A DNA stretch of 64,000 bases, taken from Antarcticibacterium flavum (GTDB lineage: Bacteria > Bacteroidota > Bacteroidia > Flavobacteriales > Flavobacteriaceae). Both the position numbers and the translations under genes were made by a program. The notes under the pieces are model-generated. The model saw only the letters and a list, made by a program, of their open reading frames with translations. It was not told the origin of the DNA and did not search any database. The DNA is taken from positions 1,550,001-1,614,000 of the forward strand of contig NZ_CP040812.1 in the NCBI RefSeq assembly GCF_006159205.1, given 5' to 3'. Below, in pieces: positions 24,877 through 33,455 of the stretch. Position 1 is the stretch's first letter; each line of letters opens with the position of its first letter.

Positions 24877-25455
24877 ATGGCAATTTTCACTAAGGAACCT
24901 GGCACAAAAACGGGTACAGAGATCTTCACAAGCAATGGGGAACCCACCGGGATTGATATTCTGGATTTCTGGAAATGGAACAAATCGAACTTACTGGAAA
25001 AGAAAACCCTGAATGAACTGGCCAGGTTTATTGTGGCCCGTGCTTTAAATAACGCTTCCCCGTTAAAGGAGAATTTCCCTTCCTGGGACCTGGAAAGCAA
25101 ATCAGGAAAAAGACTGTCGGTACGAACTGATGCTTTTTGTGAAAATGGAAAGATCAAAAAAAATGCACAGATTAAGTTTAGCATATTAGGGCATATGGGG
25201 GACAAGAATACCCCCGGGTTTACAGGATTTCAAAGGCGCTGGAGTGATGTCTTCATTTTCTGCCTTTTGACAACTAAAGACCCGGAAAAGGTAAATCCTC
25301 TGGATCTGGACCAATGGAATTTTTATGTAGTTCCTACCCGGGTTCTGGACGAAAAAGATAGAAATTCATCTCATATTACTTTAGGCGCGCTTTTAGGAAT
25401 TGATCATACCGTCTGCAAATTTCATGATTTGAAAGTGGCAATTGATAGCCTTTAA
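24877..25455 (+). CDS. Hypothetical protein (192 residues)
   Basis: I do not recognise this family. The protein is soluble, with an N-terminal TKEPGTKTGTEIF segment, a helical middle (TLNELARFIVARALN) and a strand-rich C-terminal half containing KRLSVRTDAF, NAQIKFSILG and WNFYVVPTRVLDE. The alternation of acidic residues, Q-x-K and a YVV-P pattern resembles some restriction-endonuclease-like folds, but no catalytic motif is certain. The ATG at 24877 is chosen because everything upstream is heptad repeat. A DUF3024 gene follows after 14 bases, so the two may be co-transcribed. Confidence 0.65.
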   Translation: MAIFTKEPGTKTGTEIFTSNGEPTGIDILDFWKWNKSNLLEKKTLNELARFIVARALNNASPLKENFPSWDLESKSGKRLSVRTDAFCENGKIKKNAQIKFSILGHMGDKNTPGFTGFQRRWSDVFIFCLLTTKDPEKVNPLDLDQWNFYVVPTRVLDEKDRNSSHITLGALLGIDHTVCKFHDLKVAIDSL

Positions 25456-25469
25456 ATATTTGAATTTTC

Positions 25470-25832
25470 ATGGCATTTGACCAGGCACAGCTTACTGAAA
25501 TAAAGATTGAAGCAGCTCTTTTTCTAAATAATAACCGACCTCCTGGAGATATTCGTCACTTGCTGGACCTGGATTTTTATATAAAAGGCCAGTCGGTCAT
25601 TATTTACGAACTACGGCCTGATCTTAAAAAGGCAAATTCAGTAATAAAGACTGAAGCAGGGAAGGCTACGTATGTGAAGAATACCAATTGCTGGAAGGTG
25701 TATGGAAAGGACAAATACCTCAACTGGGAACGCTATGAGCCTATTCCTGCAGTAGAAAATCTCCGGGATTTCTTTCACCTGGTGGAAGAGGACGAGAAGG
25801 GATATTTTATATGTAAATTGGTGTTATACTAA
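25470..25832 (+). CDS. DUF3024 family protein
   Basis: This 120-residue protein fits DUF3024: an N-terminal helix, a RPPGDIRHLLDLDFYIKGQSV segment, then KNTNCWKVYGKDKYLNWERYEP and a C-terminal NLRDFFHLVEEDEKGYFI. The family has no assigned function. The gene starts 14 bases after the preceding one on the same strand. Downstream (25833-26688) I see only repeats and palindromes, with no gene. Confidence 0.75.
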   Translation: MAFDQAQLTEIKIEAALFLNNNRPPGDIRHLLDLDFYIKGQSVIIYELRPDLKKANSVIKTEAGKATYVKNTNCWKVYGKDKYLNWERYEPIPAVENLRDFFHLVEEDEKGYFICKLVLY

Positions 25833-25917
25833 TTTTCCGTTCTTCAATTTTACTTTTATACAGTAGGCCCTGCAGGCATAAGAGGTTAGCCGTTTTCCTT
25901 TGGCTTTTTATAATTTG

Positions 25918-26055
25918 GTTTGGAATTTGGAATTTGGAATTTGGTGCCTGGAATTTGATTATAACCGCGAAGGACGCTAAGACAATACGCCAGGGTCGCA
26001 AAGAAAAATCCTTTGTGCTCTTTGCGTAAAACTTTGCGCTCTTTGCGGTAAAAAA
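25918..26055. repeat. Heptad-periodic tracts (TTTGGAA; CTTTGCG in 21-bp period)
   Basis: TTTGGAA occurs three to four times with a TGCCTGG-type variant. At 26008-26050 the words CTTTGTG/CTCTTTG/CGTAAAA then CTTTGCG/CTCTTTG/CGGTAAA repeat with a 21-bp period, three times seven. TTCTTGT units follow at 26097-26112. Confidence 0.8.
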
Positions 26056-26130
26056 AAGCGTCTTATAAAAGATCTACACCTCGATTTGCGTAATGATTCT
26101 TGTTTCTTGTTTCTAAATGCACCCGGCACC

Positions 26131-26340
26131 AGACCTGCCAGGTTTCTCGTCAACAAAAGCCGGAATGATAAAGGATATCCATGCTCTTTCGATTATTTAT
26201 CCTGGTAGGTCTCCCTCGCGATGTACAAACGGACTCGTTTTTCCTTGTTTAGACCTACCAGGTTTCTTCTTTCCAGAGGAGGATTAAATAACAATTTTTG
26301 TCTTTTTAAGGAACTTAAACCTGGCAGGTCTCCCTCGCGT
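26131..26340. repeat. Two tandem ~90-bp palindromic elements with nested arms
   Basis: AGACCTGCCAGGTTT (26131-26145) is perfectly complementary to 26317-26331, and CCTGGTAGGTCT (26201-26212) to AGACCTACCAGG (26251-26262). Both right arms are followed by CCCTCGCG. This fits two tandem copies, each starting with AGACCT-nnn-AGGTTTC and ending with AGGTCTCCCTCGCG. Confidence 0.75.
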
Positions 26341-26462
26341 TCGAACCCCAACATTAAAGGGATCTTTCTACCCGATTATTTCTTACTGCATAAAAAGAAT
26401 CATGATGCTGATTCTCCTGCTTAAAATTTCCCTAATCACTTGTATAACAAAGAAGCACGCTC

Positions 26463-26495
26463 AAACCTCACAGGTTTTCGAAACCTGTGAGGTTT
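26463..26495. repeat. Perfect palindrome AAACCTCACAGGTTT / AAACCTGTGAGGTTT
   Basis: This is a perfect 15-bp inverted repeat with a 3-base loop. The arm core ACCTCACAGGTTT is the same as in the palindrome at 57325-57357, so it is a dispersed REP-like element, possibly also acting as a terminator. Confidence 0.8.
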
Positions 26496-26564
26496 CTTCC
26501 TAAGACGATTTACCAATAAGTACCCACCCGTCCAGACTATTGTATTTAAACTCCCGGTATCTCT

Positions 26565-26633
26565 TCTCTCTTCCCTCTGCTCTCTTTTTCTTTTTTTCCT
26601 ATTTTTTGGAATTTCGAATTTGGAATTTAATTT
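26565..26633. repeat. Heptad-periodic tract (TCTCTTC and GGAATTT units)
   Basis: TCTCTTC-like units are followed by GGAATTT, CGAATTT and GGAATTT in 7-bp steps just before the convergent gene at 26689. Confidence 0.75.
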
Positions 26634-26688
26634 TTGTCAGCCATTCAATCGCTTGCTATAACAAGTCCAGACTACAGATTCTACCTTC

Positions 26689-27066
26689 CTAAATCACCTG
26701 CAACGGATAATCCTTCAGTTTATCCAGGGACCATACCTCTATCCCGGAAATCTCCTGCATTCTTAGAATATTCCGCATCATCTCCCGCTCCCCTGCTCCC
26801 GCGACTACTATGGAGGTGGTTCCGGGTAATCCGCTCATAAGGGATAGTAAAAGTAGAAAGTCGGCAGCCCTGTTTGTAACAGGATCGAAAGGGAGAAAGA
26901 ACAACTTTCCTCCCGGCGAAGCTTCTGAAGTAACAGAAATAAATTCTATCCCATTCATTTCTTCAAAGGAGATGGAGAATCCCAGGCACAGGAGGTTTTC
27001 GGCAAGTTGCTCGGTCAAATTAGCTCTTTGATTATTAGCTGTTTGATTAACGGTGTTATAAATCAT
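26689..27066 (-). CDS. Hypothetical protein (125 residues)
   Basis: I do not recognise this protein. It has no signal peptide. The N-terminal helix (NLTEQLAENLLCLGF) leads into a strand-rich middle and a hydrophobic helix DFLLLLSLMSGLPG, followed by SIVVAGAGEREMMRNILRMQEI, which could be an alpha/beta sandwich. Upstream on the minus strand a TTTG and a TACTTTTA, close to TAnnTTTG, are spaced as a plausible promoter. Flanking DNA on both sides is repeat-rich, so this is an isolated small gene and the call is moderate. Confidence 0.55.
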   Translation of the reverse strand: MIYNTVNQTANNQRANLTEQLAENLLCLGFSISFEEMNGIEFISVTSEASPGGKLFFLPFDPVTNRAADFLLLLSLMSGLPGTTSIVVAGAGEREMMRNILRMQEISGIEVWSLDKLKDYPLQVI

Positions 27067-27118
27067 CGTTTATAATTATTTATGGTAAAAGTAAAATGTC
27101 AAAGCGCCAAAGGGTGAC

Positions 27119-27248
27119 GTTTTATAGTAGTGAGAATTGAGTTGAGAATTGAGTAGTGAGAATTGGGTATTGAGTAAAAAAAATCCTGAAGCCGAAAACC
27201 TGTATATAGCAAATTGTATAATGTATAGTGCATAATGTATACTATAGA
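27119..27248. repeat. Heptad-periodic tracts (TTGAGAA/TTGAGTA and TGTATAA/TGTATAG units)
   Basis: TTGAGAA, TTGAGTA, GTGAGAA, TTGGGTA and TTGAGTA keep one 7-bp phase at 27128-27170. TGTATAA, TGTATAG, TGCATAA and TGTATAC do the same at 27220-27247. From 27249 to 27538 I see no gene. Confidence 0.85.
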
Positions 27249-27538
27249 GTTTGAGTAAATTGCGAAATCACGCTTTTATGAATGGCAAAAATTTGCCAAC
27301 CATACCGTACTTCATAATTGTATATTCTTGTAGAAAATTCAATAAAAACCTCAAAATCAGCCAACAAGATATTTTTAACCCAATTTTTTACTACCTTAGT
27401 TTTCTGTGTTATCCAACAGGATTTTTTTTCAGTTTAGCAGCTTTTAACCCCTTCACCTCTCGCCCGGTGATTTAATTGATATTGAAATTCATTTAAAAGA
27501 CCACTGTGTATAATGGGTCCCAATAAAATTAGGCACTA

Positions 27539-27901
27539 ATGAAGCAACCTGTTAAAATATTAGTTGTCGGGGAAGAAATGATCAATGAAGCCAATATTTC
27601 CATGCAGCTTTGTGAAATGAGCCACGAGGTCCCGGGGATTATCCCGGGTGGGAAAGATACCCTTAGCCATATACAGAACAACCTCCCAGATACAGCCCTA
27701 ATCGACATTCAGTTCAAAGTTTCCCTTAATCTTACCGCCAATGGAGATGATGCCAATTTCAACCGGGCAAAAGGCCCCCACCCTTATGCTTTTATTTTCA
27801 AACCCTACAAAAAACTGGATCTGCAACGCAATTTTGAGTTAAGCATTTCTCAACTTCAAAATAATTCCCATCCCACATCCCATGATCTTCAAAACAGATA
27901 A
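27539..27901 (+). pseudogene. Degenerate response regulator receiver (internal deletion, no output domain)
   Basis: This 120-residue frame is a decayed copy of the regulator at 42793. The start KQPVKILVV aligns well, and D56 in LIDIQ is kept. The acidic pair E11-D12 has become G-E. About 21 residues after the phospho-acceptor are deleted in frame, so the next helix and the signalling strand are missing. The LytTR domain is absent. The C-terminal KP-like site is present as FKPYKK. It overlaps the start of the histidine kinase gene by 20 bases, as an intact regulator-kinase operon would. It cannot form a normal receiver fold. Confidence 0.75.
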
Positions 27902-30047
27902 ATCCAAAAGGCACACCCTGAGTATCTTCCTTTTGTGGTGCAGTGCTTTACTCCTTCACCTGAGCGGATTTTCAAAAAATTCACCTGCAAAAGCCACATC
28001 CGTAAAAACTGTAATTGGTTCGGGCAATTCTTATGCTAATAAAGCTTCCCTATTTATTTATATGCCTCTTTTCTATAAGGACAGCGCTTCTTTTTACAAA
28101 GAAAAGGATGCCATGGAGCCCCTGCATCAACCAGAACCTAAAAGTTTACAATTAAGTAAAAGGATTGCTGACCAAGACCTTTCCCCTGCTCAGGTTACTG
28201 CTTTAAGCAGAGCCTACCAGGACAAGGCCATGTGGTTCAGGGAAATGCCGCATTTTAACCGGGACAGCACTGTCTATTATTTTGACAGGGCAGCACTCCT
28301 TCTCCAAAACAACAAGCCTTTACAATATGAACGTTTGGCCGATTTGTTTCGTGATATTACCGACAGGGCGAACAGGTCACATAACTTTATTGTCGTGGAT
28401 TCGCTGGCACCCATAGGCTGGGATTATTACGAAAAAATACCGGAAAGCAGGAAAGATAAAGTTTTAGGTTATGACCTATTAGTCAATTGGGCTTTGATAA
28501 AAATAGTAAGAGGAGAGCCAAAACCCGGACTGGAACTTTTTGAAAAAGCCGTGAATTTGCTCAAGGATGATCCCCGACCTGAAATTCAGCTAAAGCTTTT
28601 AAAGGATAAGGGAAGATTTCTTTATCAATATGGGTTGCCGGAAGAGCAGGAAAAATCTTTCCAGTATCTAAGAGAAAGTGTGGCTGGTTTCCAGAATTCA
28701 GATTATCCTGAAAAGAATGAAGCCCTTATGACTACCTACAAAACTTTATACTACCATTACGCAGATGCAAATTCTGATTCTGGTTATTATTATATGGATC
28801 AAATAGCAATGCTATTGCCAAAAATAACCAATCCTTTTCATCATACCTGGTATTATTATGCCCAGGGCAGCAAACTTATCGACAAAGAAAAATACGAAGA
28901 GGCTAAACCCTACTTATATAAAACCATCAAATTACTGGAGGATAATAATTTGCGCACTATTGATGTTTATCAATTTGCACATTCCCGTTTAGGAGACATT
29001 GCAAAGGCAGAAAATCGATATGCCGAAGCAATCGCCTATTATGAAAAAGCGAGGAATTCCTCCATTGAAATTAACACCAAAGCCAATACAGCCTACTTCA
29101 TCAATAAATTATACCAGGTCCATGAGCTCCAGGGAGATTATAAAAAAGCACTGGAAAACTATAAGGAATGGTCTGAGGCTAACAATATTATCGAAGTAGA
29201 AAGAAACGAAAGAAGCCTTCGTGAAAGTGAATTGCAGGTAGATGTGCTACAACAGGAAAAAAAGCTTGCAGCCAATCAGCAACGACAAAGCATTTATATT
29301 GTGGCCTTAACCATTGGTGTTTTATTACTCGGCTTACTTTATCGTAATTACAGGCTTAAGCAAAGGAGTAATCATAAACTAAAAGCATTAAATGAAGAGT
29401 TAGCCGACAAAAATGTATTACTGGATAGGCGGAATGCTGAAAATGAACTGCTCCTCAAGGAAATACATCATCGTGTAAAAAATAACCTGGAACTGGTCAA
29501 GAGCTTAATTTCATTACAATCGGCTCAAATAGAAGACCCTGCAACTAAAGAGGCTATGGTTGCCAGTCAAAACCGGATACAGTCGATGAGCATTATCCAC
29601 CAGAAGTTATATCAGGGTACAAACCTGGGCAGTATTGAGATGAAAGACTATTTTCTGAATTTGGGCGAAGGAGTTCTAGATACCTTTAATGCTGAAGATA
29701 AAGTGAAGATCAAATGTGTTATGGAAACCCTTGAACTGGATGTGGATACAGCCGTGCCTATTGGCTTAATTGTAAACGAACTGCTTACCAACGCCCTTAA
29801 ATATGCATTCCCTGTAGACAATAACGGAACCATCCAAATAAGCTTATCACAATCTACTCCTGAAACTTTGACTTTAAAAGTCGCAGATAACGGAGTTGGT
29901 AAAATAAAAGGCTTAGCACCAAAAGGAACCGGATTTGGTTCTCAATTAATACAATTATTGACCCAGCAACTTCATGGCACCATGCTTGAAAAAACGGAAC
30001 AGGGAACAACAGTTGAGTTTGAATTTAAAATAAAAGCCTACGCTTAA
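27882..30047 (+). CDS. TPR-containing sensor histidine kinase (HisKA_2)
   Basis: This 721-residue kinase has an N-terminal signal-anchor (LSIFLLWCSALLLHLSGFS), TPR-like repeats over about residues 230-430, a short coiled coil, and a membrane helix near 470-488 (YIVALTIGVLLLGLLY). The HisKA_2 box KEIHHRVKNNLE lies near 528 and the HATPase N-box NELLTNALKYAF near 632, followed by DNGVG. Its stop overlaps the start of another broken regulator (TAATG). Both adjacent regulators are damaged, so this kinase probably signals to an intact relative elsewhere, such as the one at 42793. It is homologous to the kinase at 46856-48832. Confidence 0.92.
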   Translation: MIFKTDKSKRHTLSIFLLWCSALLLHLSGFSKNSPAKATSVKTVIGSGNSYANKASLFIYMPLFYKDSASFYKEKDAMEPLHQPEPKSLQLSKRIADQDLSPAQVTALSRAYQDKAMWFREMPHFNRDSTVYYFDRAALLLQNNKPLQYERLADLFRDITDRANRSHNFIVVDSLAPIGWDYYEKIPESRKDKVLGYDLLVNWALIKIVRGEPKPGLELFEKAVNLLKDDPRPEIQLKLLKDKGRFLYQYGLPEEQEKSFQYLRESVAGFQNSDYPEKNEALMTTYKTLYYHYADANSDSGYYYMDQIAMLLPKITNPFHHTWYYYAQGSKLIDKEKYEEAKPYLYKTIKLLEDNNLRTIDVYQFAHSRLGDIAKAENRYAEAIAYYEKARNSSIEINTKANTAYFINKLYQVHELQGDYKKALENYKEWSEANNIIEVERNERSLRESELQVDVLQQEKKLAANQQRQSIYIVALTIGVLLLGLLYRNYRLKQRSNHKLKALNEELADKNVLLDRRNAENELLLKEIHHRVKNNLELVKSLISLQSAQIEDPATKEAMVASQNRIQSMSIIHQKLYQGTNLGSIEMKDYFLNLGEGVLDTFNAEDKVKIKCVMETLELDVDTAVPIGLIVNELLTNALKYAFPVDNNGTIQISLSQSTPETLTLKVADNGVGKIKGLAPKGTGFGSQLIQLLTQQLHGTMLEKTEQGTTVEFEFKIKAYA

Positions 30048-30290
30048 TGAAGCAACCTGTAAAAATAATAGTTGTTGAGGATGAAATGATCATTGCAGCT
30101 AATATTTCCAGGCAGCTCTGTGAAATGGGCCACCAAGGTCCCGGGAATCATCCCCGTTGGAAAAGATGCCCCAGGCCATATACAGAAAAACCTCCCGGAT
30201 ATTGTACTTATCAATATTCAGCTTAAAGGTTCGCAGGGAACTTCTAAAATGATTGCAAACCATATAACTTTCCTTTTCGGGTAATAAAAT
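30047..30290 (+). pseudogene. Frameshifted response regulator fragment
   Basis: The start KQPVKIIVVEDEMIIAANIS matches the regulator at 42793 and keeps the acidic pair. An extra A in CACCAAGGTC (near 30134) shifts the frame. In the new frame the phospho-acceptor LIDIQ reads LINIQ, so Asp has become Asn. The sequence then ends without the second half of the receiver or the LytTR domain and runs into the upstream region of the next gene, as at the 43.6-kb paralogue. The ATG overlaps the kinase stop. Confidence 0.85.
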
Positions 30291-30388
30291 TGACGTTTTG
30301 GACAGGCTACGGCCCTGTTCGTCCTAACACGCTTGTTTTCAGCGACTTCCAACAATATCTTGTGGTATATATCTTAAAACCACAAGCT

Positions 30389-31153
30389 ATGAAAACTAAA
30401 TTCTTCTTCAGCCTTTTCCTTGCTACCCTTCTTTTCCAAACCGGGGATCTTTTCGCGCAGACCGCAAGTGCCAACCAGGCATTCTGGGTTCACGAGGACA
30501 ATGTAAGACCTTCTATGGTTAAAGAGTATGAAGCCGTAACCAAAGATTTTATCGACGCCTGTAAAAAGCACAATATTAAAGGGGCCAATTTTGCCACCGC
30601 GACATTGGACGATGGTACTTTTTTAAGCATCTCTCCTGTTACCAATATGGCCGATCTTGATAAGAACCCCCTCGCCCCGCTTGCTGAAAAGATGGGAGAG
30701 GACAATTTTAGACAGCTCTTTGCCCGTTTCAATAAGACCTATGACACCCACAGGGATTATATGGTGCATCTCTTAAGCGACCTGTCATATATGCCCAACG
30801 GCTTATCAACAAATACCCCGGCTGAGGATTACCGTAAATGGCATTTCTTCCATGTCATCCCCGAGAATGCTTCAGCCCTGCGGACTAAAATGATGGCGCT
30901 AAAGGACCTGTATGAAAAGAAGGGCTCCAAACAACACTTCAGAGTATATAGAAATGGCTTCGGAAATTCAGATTACTACCTGGTGGTAATTTCAGCCAAA
31001 GACGCACAATCCTACGCGCAGACTTCAGCAGAAAATAATACGCTGCTCGGCCCGGAAGGGGAAAGAATGTTCGATGACATTTTAAAATCTGTTGAAAAGT
31101 ACGAAACCAGAACAGGCCGTATGCGCCCGGACCTGGCTTACACCTCGAATTAA
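30389..31153 (+). CDS. Secreted protein, paralogue of 43661-44425
   Basis: This 254-residue protein starts with a signal peptide (FFFSLFLATLLFQTGDLFAQ). The mature part looks like two dimeric alpha/beta barrel (ABM-type) repeats, with WVHEDNVRPSMVKEYEAVTKDF and later WHFFHVIPENASALRTKM and YYLVVISAKDAQSY; the fold call is a judgement. It is almost identical to the protein at 43661, and upstream DNA is similar too, including TTG plus 20 bases plus TATCTTG as a likely promoter. The function is unknown. I use ATG 30389 rather than the upstream in-frame start at 30290, because the signal peptide begins there. Confidence 0.82.
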   Translation: MKTKFFFSLFLATLLFQTGDLFAQTASANQAFWVHEDNVRPSMVKEYEAVTKDFIDACKKHNIKGANFATATLDDGTFLSISPVTNMADLDKNPLAPLAEKMGEDNFRQLFARFNKTYDTHRDYMVHLLSDLSYMPNGLSTNTPAEDYRKWHFFHVIPENASALRTKMMALKDLYEKKGSKQHFRVYRNGFGNSDYYLVVISAKDAQSYAQTSAENNTLLGPEGERMFDDILKSVEKYETRTGRMRPDLAYTSN

Positions 31154-31154
31154 A

Positions 31155-31289
31155 GAAATTAAAACCGGCATCGTAGAGGGCCGTAAAGCGACCGGATGTG
31201 AGTTTTTCTCTATAGGCATCTCACATTCCCGGTCGTTTAAAAATGGGTGGACAGATAATCTTAAAGCCGGTTATTCTAAAGGAAATTAA
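31155..31289 (+). pseudogene. 3' relic of a small secreted-protein gene
   Basis: The stretch encodes G-I-V-E-G-R-K-A-T-G-C followed by HS and FKNG, matching GIVKGRKATEC ... HSWVFEKG at the end of the gene 44438-44839. It follows the paralogous secreted gene in the same order and lacks the 5' two thirds. It is a remnant of the duplicated cassette. Confidence 0.65.
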
Positions 31290-31332
31290 TTACTAACCCG
31301 TTTCACCAAAGGTGAAAACAATATCAAATATT

Positions 31333-32052
31333 ATGAAAAAATTAATTTTTTTAATCGCTCTTATTCCCGCAATGGTGTTGGCACAAACGCCAGATCCTGT
31401 ACTGTTGACAACGACTGAAATTACTGTAAAACAAGGACACCGTGCCCAGTTTGAAGAAGGGGTAAAAAAATGGAAAGAATGTTATTTGGATAATGAGGGA
31501 AAAGAGAATTGGAATTTTTGGCGCAGAATGCAGGGCGAAGGCAATGTTTATGTAATGTCTGGCTCAATGAGTAATTGGGCAGAAATGGACAAAGAGGACC
31601 CTGCAGGCGAAGGATGCGCGAATGTATTACTCAATTTTATCATGCCGCATGTTGACAAGGTTGCATATGGTATCAGCCGTTCCATGCCTGAATTCAGCAG
31701 AGTCATGCCAGAAGACACAAAACTTGTTTGGGTCACATTTTTCAGAGTCAAAGACGATACCGCTTTTAGGGAAATAATTACTGCTGTATCAAGTGCCATT
31801 AAGGCCAAGGAAGGCGACTATAGGGGAATGTGGTATAACTATATGGGTGGTGCTGTTGATGCCGCAGATTATATGGTCTCCACTCCTTACAACGGTTTTG
31901 CTCAACTGGACATAGTAAGAGACAGTCCATCGAAAGTCTACGAAAATGCCGTAGGGAAGAAAAAAGCTGATGAAATGGGAGCTAAATGGGATGCCGCGGT
32001 TGATGATGGCTGGTCATACATCTACACCTTAAACAGTGAGTTAAGTAACTAA
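31333..32052 (+). CDS. Secreted protein, dimeric alpha/beta barrel-like
   Basis: This 239-residue protein has a signal peptide (LIFLIALIPAMVLAQ). The mature part is LTTTEITVKQGHRAQFEEGVKKW, then WNFWRRMQGEGNVYVMSG, and again WVTFFRVKDDTAFREII, a two-repeat pattern like the proteins at 30389 and 43661, though the sequences are clearly diverged. I start at ATG 31333, where the signal peptide begins. It lies 12 bases before an SDR gene on the same strand, so the two may be in one operon. No catalytic residues can be identified. Confidence 0.78.
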   Translation: MKKLIFLIALIPAMVLAQTPDPVLLTTTEITVKQGHRAQFEEGVKKWKECYLDNEGKENWNFWRRMQGEGNVYVMSGSMSNWAEMDKEDPAGEGCANVLLNFIMPHVDKVAYGISRSMPEFSRVMPEDTKLVWVTFFRVKDDTAFREIITAVSSAIKAKEGDYRGMWYNYMGGAVDAADYMVSTPYNGFAQLDIVRDSPSKVYENAVGKKKADEMGAKWDAAVDDGWSYIYTLNSELSN

Positions 32053-32064
32053 ATATTACTTATT

Positions 32065-32949
32065 ATGAAAACTGTAATTATTACAGGCACTAGCAAAGGT
32101 ATCGGCCTCGAAACAGCATTAGCATTCGGGAGGGAAGGCTACAGGGTTTTCGCAACTATGCGGAACCCGGGGAAGGCTGTTTCTTTAAGGGAAAAAGTAG
32201 AAAACGAGTCTTTGAATGTCCACATTGCACAGATGGATGTGGACTCTGATGACTCGGTGAAAAACTGTATCAATGCCATTCAAAAAGAGCATGGACAGAT
32301 AGATGTTCTTATTAACAATGCCGGGATCGAATGTCATGGTTCTATTGAGGAAACAGATCTTTCAAAATTTAAGTCGGTGATGGAAACCAACTATTTTGGA
32401 CCTCTTAGATGCATTAAGCACTTGCTGCCTCACATGAGGAATAATCGAAGTGGCTGTATCATAAACGTCGCATCCATTGCCGGTAAAATAGCAAATACTC
32501 CGCTCGGGGCGTATGGCGCCAGCAAATTCGCTTTAGAAGCTATAAGTGAAGCACTGGCACAGGAAGTTAAACAATTCAATATAAGGGTCGCGATCGTGGA
32601 ACCCGGGATCATAGATACTAAAATGGCCAGGGATGTTGCTCAGGACGGTGCCGGAAGATCTATTTATATGCAGGTGAACCGGTTTAGCGGGCTCTTTGCA
32701 GCTTCCCTTGAAACTCCCACTCAGGCATCATCAGTTGCAGATAAGATCCTGGAGATAGCCAAAAGTGAGTCCTGGCAACTGCGATATCCGGTGGGGCCTG
32801 ATGCAGTTCCCTTCCTTAACTGGCGTGCATCCATGACAGATGAAGAATGGATAACCTGGAATGCTGCAACAGATGCCGACTGGTACAAATCTGTTCAGGA
32901 TCTGTTTGGACTGGATGCGAGAAAGGCGCAAAAATCTTTAGGCAGCTAA
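32065..32949 (+). CDS. Short-chain dehydrogenase/reductase (SDR)
   Basis: This 294-residue classical SDR has the NAD(P)-binding TGTSKGIGLE near the N-terminus, NNAG in LINNAGIE, a Ser in NVASIAG and the catalytic YGASK. The C-terminal extension (about 240-294) is longer than in minimal SDRs and includes RYPVGPDAVPFLNWR, as in many SDRs of the 17-beta-HSD-like group. The substrate is unknown. It follows a secreted barrel protein gene by 12 bases. Confidence 0.92.
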   Translation: MKTVIITGTSKGIGLETALAFGREGYRVFATMRNPGKAVSLREKVENESLNVHIAQMDVDSDDSVKNCINAIQKEHGQIDVLINNAGIECHGSIEETDLSKFKSVMETNYFGPLRCIKHLLPHMRNNRSGCIINVASIAGKIANTPLGAYGASKFALEAISEALAQEVKQFNIRVAIVEPGIIDTKMARDVAQDGAGRSIYMQVNRFSGLFAASLETPTQASSVADKILEIAKSESWQLRYPVGPDAVPFLNWRASMTDEEWITWNAATDADWYKSVQDLFGLDARKAQKSLGS

Positions 32950-33104
32950 TAAAGGTCATCATCTTTAGAAACCTTTGCTGAATGATTAAGAATACTATAT
33001 AAAATCAGGAAATGATTCAGCTCGTAAAAAGTTATGAAAAACATTGAAAAATATGGGGATGCCGAAAACCATACAGAGTAGGCAAAATACTAAATGAAAA
33101 AACA

Positions 33105-33371
33105 ATGGCAACTTATGTATTTCGACACAAAGTAGGGGATATCAATGCCTGGCTAAAAGGCCATGAAGATAGGGTAAGATTATTCGCACCTGCATCTCAT
33201 GGATTTAGAACATTTCAGGATACAGATGATCCCAATTCCATTTTAATAGTGGTTGATACCGATGATGTCCAAAAATTGGGGGCAATAATCAATGATCCAA
33301 AAATTCAACATATAAAAGATCGTCATACTGTCCTGGAACCCATAACTATGTCTGCAGAGGTTAATTTTTAA
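33105..33371 (+). CDS. Small dimeric alpha/beta barrel-like protein
   Basis: This 88-residue cytosolic protein starts TYVFRHKVGDINAWLKGHEDRV and ends in a RHTVLEPITMSAEVNF strand. The length and the pattern of strand, helix, strand (SILIVVDTDDVQKLGAII) fit a single ABM-like barrel half. It has no signal peptide, unlike its neighbours. Its function is unknown. A RidA gene follows 84 bases downstream on the same strand. Confidence 0.7.
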   Translation: MATYVFRHKVGDINAWLKGHEDRVRLFAPASHGFRTFQDTDDPNSILIVVDTDDVQKLGAIINDPKIQHIKDRHTVLEPITMSAEVNF

Positions 33372-33455
33372 GCGGCAGGAAAGCGATGGGTTAAGGGAAA
33401 GTATAGGTTACGCAGTATTCCCTAATATTTCAATAAAAAATTTAAAGCTTATAAG

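Noticed and set aside
33057..33085. Leader CCATACAGAGTAGG similar to the CCATATGAGTAGG leader of the lipoprotein genes
   Set aside because: The match is short and imperfect; it may be chance, so I do not claim a shared regulatory site.
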